A stretch of 64,000 nucleotides of DNA from contig CM043946.1 of NCBI GenBank assembly GCA_014529385.2, positions 39,689,558-39,753,557 of the forward strand, in the 5' to 3' direction. A model generated the notes under the pieces. That model was not told where the DNA came from and did no database searches. It saw nothing but the letters and a program-made list of their open reading frames with translations. Source of the stretch: Adiantum capillus-veneris (lineage: Eukaryota; Streptophyta; Polypodiopsida; Polypodiales; Pteridaceae). Of the stretch, positions 56,680-64,000 are shown piece by piece. Within the stretch, counting starts at the first letter, position 1; each line of letters opens with the position of its first letter. The position numbers and the translations under genes are program-made.

Positions 56680-58520
56680 CACCTTCCTCCCGTTGGTCTT
56701 TCTGGAGCTGACATGCTACACCCCAAAGCACTCCCTCTCGTATGTACTCTTTCAAGAACAATCTCCTAAGAGTAGGACAGTGCGTGCACTCTTCATTCCT
56801 TAGGGTTCTATACCAATCCCCCGCCTTCCCACTTAGAGTCAAGCTGAAAGCCTTGCACTTATGTAGTTCATTGTGCTCTTCCAGGGAAACACATACGTGT
56901 TCAAATACCTCTATATAATGTCTAACTCCATTGATTTTTTGTGTGAGCTTCTCCACTTGTACTTCCTTAGTTCTAGGCTCTCTGTCAGGCATGCTACACA
57001 TATTTTCAGCAATAGATCGAGCGATAACTTGAGAAAATGTTGCCAGGTCACCCAGGTGAGCAGGTATCATTGGGTAGAGGCACTCTCGGGACTGCATATG
57101 GAATGGGGTTCGCATTGGGTTTGGCATATGGGCAATCCTTGGGTTCCAAGCTTGGTATGACTTTGCGCCATGTGGTGGCTCAAAGTTCATATGTGTGGCC
57201 CTAGGCATAGCAGACGCAAGATGTGACATGTTAATGCTAGTTGATATGGCTCCTGTAGAATAGGGGCTTGGATAGGGTGGTCGTGAAGTGTAAACTGTCG
57301 AAACAATTGGGGGTGTAGGAGCTACATGGGCCAACATGTATATATGATTGATATACACCTATAGGTATTGCTGTAGGCACTGTGCTACTAGGTAGCGGTG
57401 CTTTACTAATGAATCAGGTCCATGGTGTACTTTTTGCCATGCACATTATTGGGATAGGCTTAGTAGCCGTAGTGTCTTCGAGAGAAAGATGAGCTAAATT
57501 TGGAAAGGTAAAACTATTGCTTGTGGGCTCAGAATCTATCGAGACTCTAGGTGAAATAACACATGAAGGATACATGGGACTTACTGAGGGAGTATCCAGT
57601 TGTGATAGGGTCGGTTGTTTTACCTTTCTCGTATCCAAGAATCTAGGACCCATTGAAGGAAGGTTAACTCCCTTGTTTTGCCTCTCAAATTGGACAACCC
57701 CATGGATGACATCACAGACCATCCATTGACGCTCCTCTAGACTTGTGGTACTAGACCTAGATTGTACAGCCTCTAACGAACCCACATGGTATGTGTAGCC
57801 CATGTACATGTCGGTCAAAGTCTCGGTTTGCAGGTCATACTCCCAATTCTCAATGAGAAATACCCCTCTAAGCTTGGAATGTTGGAGGTTCCCCTTGAAG
57901 TGGAGGCATTATGGCTCCCTATGGTCTTAGTGATTGCTAATTCGGGAGTACTTGGTTGCTCGTCTGGTATGATTGTTGTCATAGGGGTCTTTGCTTTCAT
58001 GGCTCGGCATTGCTTCATAATAGGTAGGCTCTCAATTTCCCTTTCCCTAGCTGCTTGCATATATTGTTTGACCTCTTGTATTTCGACAAGACTCCTACCA
58101 TCGGGTAGGAGAACTTCAAAGGGTGATGGCTTGGTAGCGTCTTTAGTGAATGTAGGGGGTAGGATATTGACACGAAAACTCTTGGGGAGTATAGAGTCTA
58201 CATGAGAAGTGAAAAGGAAATCTACCTCCCCATCACCTTCGTTTACTTCACTAGTTGTAGGCTTCGAATGAATGGCTCAACTAATGGTTTTCATTAGGCG
58301 ACTAAACACACTGCCACTTGGTTGTGGGGCCGAGACATATATATTTTGGTTTGAATTTTTTCCGGGTATGGGGTAGGGTGTCTCTCCATTGTTTCAGAAC
58401 CAGAGGAAGAGTCACTAGCCACCACGATGTGTGGGTCTTGGATTGCACTACATTGGGTTCTAGCCAAAGGCTCGGAACCCAATGTGGGTGGATAATGGGT
58501 TCATGTGCAATTTGAGGCAC
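56680..58520 (-). pseudogene. Decayed gag region of an unidentified LTR retroelement
   Basis: An open frame ending at 56657, just inside the copia 2 LTR, contains YIEVFEHVCVSLEEHNELHK and AFSLTLSGKAGDWYRTL, the pattern of the Retrotrans_gag domain. Upstream frames at 57414-57818, 57815-58060 and 58294-58482 are Ser/Pro/Thr-rich and in different frames, and may be the N-terminal part of the same protein. Copia 2 interrupts this gag, and the rest of the element is not in the window. The family is not identified. Confidence 0.6.
58141..58373. repeat. 233 bp direct repeat, copy 1
   Basis: Nearly identical to 58743-58975; I see one base difference (GAATGAATGG against GAATGGATGG). Confidence 0.92.
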
Positions 58521-58742
58521 TCTCTAATTGCTCAAACTCTAGCACTCGTCCAAAGCGTAAATACATGTGATGTGCATATCCTAAAAGTGTTGACAAGTAC
58601 CCTAAGAGGCCTCACCACTAGCTATTTCGATCGTTTTTACTTGATTTTTTAATATTTTAAAAGCTTTTTTTTTATGTGTGTGATGTGGTATGGGTCATGT
58701 GATAGCTTGAAACGAGTATATTGATCGGATACATGTGGCATG

Positions 58743-58975
58743 CTTTAGTGAATGTAGGGGGTAGGATATTGACACGAAAACTCTTGGGGAGTATAGAGTC
58801 TACATGAGAAGTGAAAAGGAAATCTACCTCCCCATCACCTTCGTTTACTTCACTAGTTGTAGGCTTCGAATGGATGGCTCAACTAATGGTTTTCATTAGG
58901 CGACTAAACACACTGCCACTTGGTTGTGGGGCCGAGACATATATATTTTGGTTTGAATTTTTTCCGGGTATGGGG
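58743..58975. repeat. 233 bp direct repeat, copy 2, cut by copia 3
   Basis: It matches copy 1 up to TATGGGG, where the copia 3 LTR begins. Copy 1 continues with TAGGGTGTCTCTCC, so the rest of copy 2 should lie beyond the right end of copia 3. Confidence 0.9.
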
Positions 58976-59758
58976 TGTTAGGAAATAAGGCGTAGCTAAA
59001 TAGATAATTGAGTAGATTAATTAATGGAGAGAGACAGATTTACATACACGAGATTATAGAGTAGAGAGAGAGAGAGAGAGAGTACACACGATATACGTGG
59101 TTCACCCAATGTGGGCTACGTCCACGGGAAAGCAACCACTCAATGGCTTTAGTACTTCAAAACAAGAAGTAATTTACAAAGGGATTATACCCTTAATGGA
59201 GCTCCCTCCTTGCTTCACTCTCACCACCTCACACTCACCTTGTTGCATCAACTTCACACTATAAAATGTGTGTAGAAATGGCCTCCTTTTATAGGCCAAA
59301 AGGGCTGCCCTCTCTTATGAGAGACAGCCATGTGTAGCCGCCCTTGTGCGAATAAGTCCAAATCGGACCCTCCAATCCGCCCATGTGTGGCCGCCCTTGA
59401 GAAGACAAGTCCGCTTTTGAATTCGGCCACCGGCCATTGAATTCGGCCACCGGCCACCGGCCATTGACTTCCGACCACCGGCCACCGGCCAACCGACCGG
59501 TTGTTTTCCGACAACTTTCCGGCCGCCGTCCGGCCGTAATATTCCGGCGAAAAAGAATATTCCGGCGAAAAAAAAGGTCTCGGGGGCCTCCGCCCCCGAG
59601 GCCTTTAAAGTTGCCCCTGATTCTTATCCATGAAAATTTTGGTTTACGGTGAGTGATTTTCCTTCACGCACGATGGCTTCTCCTCATAATGGGGGCCTTA
59701 CAAATGTGCGTTTTTACCACAGAAAATTACAAGGGTAAATCAGGCTCCATACTTAACA
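58976..59758 (-). repeat. 3' LTR of copia 3 (783 bp)
   Basis: In plus-strand order it begins TGTTAGGAAATAAGG and ends ATACTTAACA. A TATA box (minus TATAAAAG) lies at 59286-59293. GC-rich short repeats (CGGCCAC units, 59420-59500) and a duplicated AATATTCCGGCGAAAA (about 59540-59573) lie in the middle. The minus-strand purine tract CCAAGTGGGAGAT adjoins at 59759-59771. Confidence 0.93.
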
Positions 59759-59818
59759 ATCTCCCACTTGGAGACTGATCTCCAAACCAAACCTCTGACT
59801 GCTTTCCATTCTGGTTTC

Positions 59819-62800
59819 TTATCCTTGAATGCCGATTGAAGATGAGCAAAAGCTCAACTTCTCCTTGTTGACCACCTTTGTAAACATGTCTGCAAGATTT
59901 TCACTTGTATGCACCTTTCCTAGCTTTAGTTGTCCCTCTTCCAAAAGAGTGCGTATGAAGTGATATCTCACCTCAATGTGCTTTGTCCTTGAATGAAAGG
60001 CTGAGTTCTTCGCAAGATGGATAGCGCTTTGGCTATCACTGTACAAGACACAATTGTCTTGTTTGAATCCAAGCTCTTCTAAGAATCTGTGAAGCCACAG
60101 AATTTCTTTGCTTGCCTCCGTCATTGCTACATACTCTGCTTCCGTGGTAGAAAGTGAAACCACTTTCTGCAGCTTTGAAGCCCAGCTTACTGCTGTGCCT
60201 CCAACCGTGAACACATAGCCAGTAGTGCTTCTTCGAGTATCTTTGTCACCTGCCATATCTGCATCAGCATACCCTTCTAGAAAAATATCAGTTCCTCCAA
60301 AATACAAAGCATTTGTTGTTGTCCCTTTTAGATACCTAAGTATCCACTTCACAGCTTGCCAATGCTCTTTACCTGGGTTGTCCATGAACCTACTCACAAC
60401 TCCCACTGCATGTGCAATGTCTGGCCTTGTCCAGACCATAGCATACATTAGAGAACCTACCGCTGCAGCATATGGAACTTTAGACATATAGGCTATCTCC
60501 TCTTGTGTCTTTGGACACATATCCTTCGTTAGTTTAAAATGACCAGCCAAAGGTGTAGAAACTGGTTTTGCATTTTGCATTGCAAACCTTTCTAGTACCT
60601 TCTTGATGTAATCTTCTTGAGATAGCTTTATTGTCTTCTTCGTCCTGTCCCTTGATATTTTCATACCAAGTATCCTCTTTGCAGCACCTAAATCTTTCAT
60701 TGAAAAAGATTTAGACAACTCCTCTTTTAGGTCTTTGATGTCCTGCATGTTAGCACTTGCAATCAACATGTCATCAACATACAACATTAGGATGATGAAT
60801 TTATCATCTCCCAAATTCTTCGTGTAGACGCAGTGATCCGAGTTGCATCTTGTGAATCCATGATCCAACATCCATCGATCAAACTTCAAGTACCATTGTC
60901 TTGATGCTTGCTTTAAACCATACAAGCTCTTCTTTAATCTGCAAACCATTTTCTCCTTACCTTTTACTTCATACCCCTTTGGTTGAAGCATGTAGATTTC
61001 CTCCTCTAAGTCACCATGAGGGAATGCCGTATTTACATCCATTTGCTCGAGATTTAGATCATGAGCAGCCACAAGGCTTAAGACAAGCCTAATTGAGTTC
61101 ATTTTTACAACAGGAGAAAATATTTCATTGAAGTCAATACCTTTCTTTTGAGAAAAACCTTTTACCACAAGCCTAGACTTGTACCTTTTCTTCCCACCTT
61201 CTTCTTCCTTTAGCTTGTACACCCATTTGTTTTGAAGTGCCCGCTTACCTTTAGGCAACTCAACCAACTCCCATGTTTGGTTGCGATGTAGTGAGTCCAT
61301 CTCCACTTGCATGCTCTTCGTCCATTCTTCTTTGGATTCATGTTGCATAGCTTCTTCATATGATTCCGGCTCTCCAGAATCTGAGATCAAGAGATGGTTG
61401 AAGGAAGGAACAAACCTTTCTGGAGGTCTACTTGCTCTTGTAGATCTTCGGGGAATAGGTTGAGGCTCGTCATTTGGTTGACGTTGTTGCACATTGTCAC
61501 CGTTTGCAGTCCTTGAGTCTTCACCGTCCTCAAGCTCCATGTACTCATCACTTGTTTCTTTTGTTTGTTTTCTTTCCAAGTAATCTTTGTACATATTTTG
61601 TTCGTTAAAAATTACATCCCTACTCCTTAAGATTTTACCATCTTCAGGATTCCATAGGCGATACCCAAAGTCTCCTTCTCCATAGCCAATGAAGAAACAG
61701 TTTTTGGACTTTGCATCTAACTTTGATCTTAGGCTTCTATCTATGTGCATGAAAGCCTCACACCCAAACACTTTGAAAAATGCATAATTCACCGGTTTAC
61801 CTGTCCATGCCTCTTCTGGAACTCCCCCATCCAATGCCGTTGAGGGTGACCGATTGATTAAGTACACAGACGTACTTACAGCTTCCGCCCAAAGCTCAAG
61901 CGGTAGGCCTGCATGTAGCCGCATGCTTCGTGCTCGTTCCATGATTGTCCTGTTCATCCTTTCCGAAATCCCATTTTGTTGAGGTGTCCTTGGGGTTGTC
62001 CTTTGCCTCCGAATGCCATTGCTAGCACAAAAGCTTTCAAAAGCTTGGCTGCAATATTCGCCTCCATTGTCGGATCTAAGGCATTTAACCTTGGTACCTG
62101 TTTCATTCTCCACAAAGGCTTTCCACCTTTGAAATATGGAAAATACATCGGATTTATTCTTCATGACATAAACCCATGTTTTTCTAGTCGCATCGTCTAT
62201 GAATGTTACATAGTACAATGAGCCACCAAGTGATGGTGTACTTGCAGGACCCCAAACATCAGAATGAACCAACTCAAGTTTTTTATTTTTTCTTTCATTT
62301 CCTAATTTTTGAAATTTTACCCTCTTTTGTTTACCATAAACACAATCTTCACAGAACTCTAAGTCCACTTCTTTCAAACCTGGTAGAAGCTTCTTTGTTT
62401 GAAGGATTTGCATTCCTTTGGCACTCATATGCCCAAGTCGGTAGTGCCACACCGCACTGTCAACTTCTGTAGTTGCTGCACAAGCTGAAGGTTGCGTGCT
62501 AACAGCACACAAGTAAAGTGTACCGACTTTTTCACCCTTGGCAACCACCAAAGATCCCTTTGAGATCTTCCACTGTTTGTTTCCGAATGCAATGTTGTGA
62601 CCTTCATCGTCCAATTGTCCTGTAGAGATCAAATTTTTGCGAAGAGAAGGAACATGCCTAACATCTTTAAGCTTCCATTCATTTCCGTTAGCAGTTTTGA
62701 TAGAAACTGTACCTTTGCCAACAATCTCACAAGCTTCATCATCTCCCAAGTATACATACCCAAAATTACCTTTGGTGTAGTCTTGGAAATGTTGTTTGTG

Positions 62801-63709
62801 TGGTGTCGCATGGAATGAAGCCCCAGAATCTACTATCCAGGAATTAGACACATTGTCTAATGAGAGAATTAGAGCATCTTGCTCTACTTTACCTGCCACA
62901 TTGGCCTCCGATGTTGGCTTGTTGTCTTGAGACTCTGTCTCCTTCTTCTTCTTGGACCAACAATCCTTCTTGACGTGGCCCTTCTTGCCGCAGTTCCAAC
63001 ATTCAAGAACTGACTTTGTGCGTGACTTGCTCCGCCTTGAGCGATCACGACCCTTTTGGTTTTTGAACCTCTCCTTAGGCCTTCCTCTTGTTTCCACTGA
63101 TAGTGCAGCACTTGATGATTCTCCTGTGCTTCTCCTTCGCATTTCCTCGCTTAGGAGAACACCCACAACATCATCAAACTTAAGAGTATTTGTTCCAGAG
63201 ATAGAATTACTTACAGCCATCACAAGGCTGTCCCAACTATCCGGTAGAGATGATAGTATAAGGAGAGCTCGCACTTCGTCATCGAAATTGATTTTCACTG
63301 ATCGAAGTTGACTTATGTTTGTGTTAAAGTCATTTAGGTGTTCTGCAACTGAACCATTCTCTGCCATCTTTAGATTGAACAAGCGCTTCATAAGAAATAC
63401 CTTATTGGATGCCGATGGTTTCTCGTAGAAGTCGTCAAGTGACTTCATCAAGTCCTCCGTGGTCTTCATCTCCGAAACATTGAAGGCCACCGTTGACGCC
63501 AAGCTTAACCGGATTGTTCCCAGTGCCTTTCGATCAAGGACAATCCATGCTTCATCTGCCATTGTTGCGGGCTTCTTCGCAAGACCGCCTAGTGGCAAAT
63601 AGAGGTCCTTCTGGTAGAGATAGTCTTCAATCTGCATCTTCCAATGTTGGTAGTTTTTGCCGTTGAACTTCTCAATCTTGAGCTTCCCTTCCTCCGCCAT
63701 AACTCCCAC
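59819..63709 (-). CDS. Copia 3 gag-pol polyprotein, 1296 aa, open throughout
   Basis: One uninterrupted frame. Gag (UBN2 type) covers about residues 10-200 and the zinc knuckle CWNCGKKGHVKKDC 237-250. The protease active site is DSGA (294-297). Integrase has H422, H427, C453 and C456, and catalytic D484, D547 and E583, the last two with DD35E spacing. RT covers about 810-1050 with YVDD at 977-980. RNase H covers about 1140-1270 with YADADMAG, STTEAEY and YSDSQSA. The order and length match full copia polyproteins of the Tnt1 type. The first ATG gives MGVMAEEGK; the second Met, four codons in, may be the true start. All catalytic residues are present, so this is the only plausibly autonomous retrotransposon here; activity is inferred. 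Confidence 0.96.
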   Translation of the reverse strand: MGVMAEEGKLKIEKFNGKNYQHWKMQIEDYLYQKDLYLPLGGLAKKPATMADEAWIVLDRKALGTIRLSLASTVAFNVSEMKTTEDLMKSLDDFYEKPSASNKVFLMKRLFNLKMAENGSVAEHLNDFNTNISQLRSVKINFDDEVRALLILSSLPDSWDSLVMAVSNSISGTNTLKFDDVVGVLLSEEMRRRSTGESSSAALSVETRGRPKERFKNQKGRDRSRRSKSRTKSVLECWNCGKKGHVKKDCWSKKKKETESQDNKPTSEANVAGKVEQDALILSLDNVSNSWIVDSGASFHATPHKQHFQDYTKGNFGYVYLGDDEACEIVGKGTVSIKTANGNEWKLKDVRHVPSLRKNLISTGQLDDEGHNIAFGNKQWKISKGSLVVAKGEKVGTLYLCAVSTQPSACAATTEVDSAVWHYRLGHMSAKGMQILQTKKLLPGLKEVDLEFCEDCVYGKQKRVKFQKLGNERKNKKLELVHSDVWGPASTPSLGGSLYYVTFIDDATRKTWVYVMKNKSDVFSIFQRWKAFVENETGTKVKCLRSDNGGEYCSQAFESFCASNGIRRQRTTPRTPQQNGISERMNRTIMERARSMRLHAGLPLELWAEAVSTSVYLINRSPSTALDGGVPEEAWTGKPVNYAFFKVFGCEAFMHIDRSLRSKLDAKSKNCFFIGYGEGDFGYRLWNPEDGKILRSRDVIFNEQNMYKDYLERKQTKETSDEYMELEDGEDSRTANGDNVQQRQPNDEPQPIPRRSTRASRPPERFVPSFNHLLISDSGEPESYEEAMQHESKEEWTKSMQVEMDSLHRNQTWELVELPKGKRALQNKWVYKLKEEEGGKKRYKSRLVVKGFSQKKGIDFNEIFSPVVKMNSIRLVLSLVAAHDLNLEQMDVNTAFPHGDLEEEIYMLQPKGYEVKGKEKMVCRLKKSLYGLKQASRQWYLKFDRWMLDHGFTRCNSDHCVYTKNLGDDKFIILMLYVDDMLIASANMQDIKDLKEELSKSFSMKDLGAAKRILGMKISRDRTKKTIKLSQEDYIKKVLERFAMQNAKPVSTPLAGHFKLTKDMCPKTQEEIAYMSKVPYAAAVGSLMYAMVWTRPDIAHAVGVVSRFMDNPGKEHWQAVKWILRYLKGTTTNALYFGGTDIFLEGYADADMAGDKDTRRSTTGYVFTVGGTAVSWASKLQKVVSLSTTEAEYVAMTEASKEILWLHRFLEELGFKQDNCVLYSDSQSAIHLAKNSAFHSRTKHIEVRYHFIRTLLEEGQLKLGKVHTSENLADMFTKVVNKEKLSFCSSSIGIQG

Positions 63710-63759
63710 TCACTTCAAGGAATCCTTTCCTTGAGATAATTTAGCTACGAGCAAACCTT

Positions 63760-63771
63760 GCTCTGATACCA
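63760..63771 (-). promoter_or_regulatory. Primer-binding site of copia 3
   Basis: The minus strand reads TGGTATCAGAGC, a perfect initiator-Met site, two bases from the LTR end. Confidence 0.93.
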
Positions 63772-63773
63772 GT

Positions 63774-64000
63774 TGTTAGGAAATAAGGCGTATCTAAATA
63801 GATAATTGAGTAGATTAATTAATGGAGAGAGACAGATTTACATACACGAGATTATAGAGTAGAGAGAGAGAGAGAGAGAGTACACACGATATACGTGGTT
63901 CACCCAATGTGGGCTACGTCCACGGGAAAGCAACCACTCAATGGCTTTAGTACTTCAAAACAAGAAGTAATTTACAAAGGGATTATACCCTTAATGGAGC
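63774..64000 (-). repeat. 5' LTR of copia 3 (partial)
   Basis: The first 227 bp in plus-strand order match 58976-59202 with a single mismatch. The rest is outside the window. Both LTRs share an (AG)n tract (59063-59082 and the matching place here). Confidence 0.95.

Larger units (their letters stand above)
58976..64000 (-). mobile_element. Ty1/copia element 3 (minus strand), apparently intact, runs off the window
   Basis: The 3' LTR is at 58976-59758, the polyprotein at 59819-63709, the primer site at 63760-63771 and the 5' LTR starts at 63774. Over the 227 bp visible at the right, the LTRs differ by one base (GTAGC against GTATC). This and the open polyprotein mark a recent insertion. Confidence 0.95.

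Noticed and set aside
56657-58482. Minus-strand frames considered as a host gene
   Set aside because: The only recognisable part is a Retrotrans_gag-like segment; the remaining frames are out of phase and repeat-associated.

Overview
This window looks like nuclear DNA of a land plant with a large, repeat-rich genome. The evidence is a plant-type RNA helicase gene with spliceosomal introns, Ty1/copia and Ty3/gypsy elements with initiator-Met-tRNA primer sites, plant-type hAT transposons, LINEs and many long microsatellites. A fern or a gymnosperm would fit, but the sequence alone does not settle the species. I found no bacterial operons, CRISPR arrays, rRNA or tRNA genes.

One host gene is convincing. 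It is the 3' half of a DEAD-box RNA helicase, closest to plant RH39 as I remember that family. It has six exons between 35107 and 39667 and includes one GC-AG intron. I could not find its N-terminal exons. The 35 kb upstream is almost entirely transposable elements, so the gene either has a very long intron or is 5'-truncated.

Layout. At 251-15943 lies an LTR retroelement with almost no coding capacity and about 1.5 kb LTRs. Its left LTR is split by a 4.8 kb hAT element (1343-6184, TSD GTAAATAC). Its right LTR is split by a 6.8 kb Ty3/gypsy element on the minus strand (8790-15599, TSD GAGTT), which itself carries a 673 bp hAT-type MITE (12639-13311, TSD ATTTGGAC). A decayed LINE follows (15944-21900). 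At 21900-34970 there is a mosaic of gypsy pieces, a coding-poor LTR element (25924-28648), and a nearly intact second hAT (29121-32748) inside the (AC)n tract of an LTR. The helicase gene is at 35107-39667. A decayed LINE sits between CT/AC microsatellites at 40348-44330. Two decayed copia elements of one family lie in opposite orientation (45121-49927 plus, 52845-56679 minus). A broken gag region and a 233 bp direct repeat come next (56680-58975). A young, apparently intact copia element on the minus strand fills the right end (58976 to the edge).

How it fits together. Relative ages can be read from the nesting, because empty-site sequences are available from the sister LTR. The gypsy insertion, the hAT insertions and the last copia element are later layers on older elements. 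Terminal sequences link one hAT encoding a transposase with two short derivatives in the window, so it is a candidate source of their mobility. Most other coding sequences are broken by nonsense codons, frameshifts, internal deletions or altered catalytic residues. No clearly new biological system is visible. The points most worth checking are the three-member hAT family with exact target duplications, the LTR that carries a polypurine tract before it and a primer-binding site after it, the GC-AG intron, and the missing 5' half of the helicase gene.
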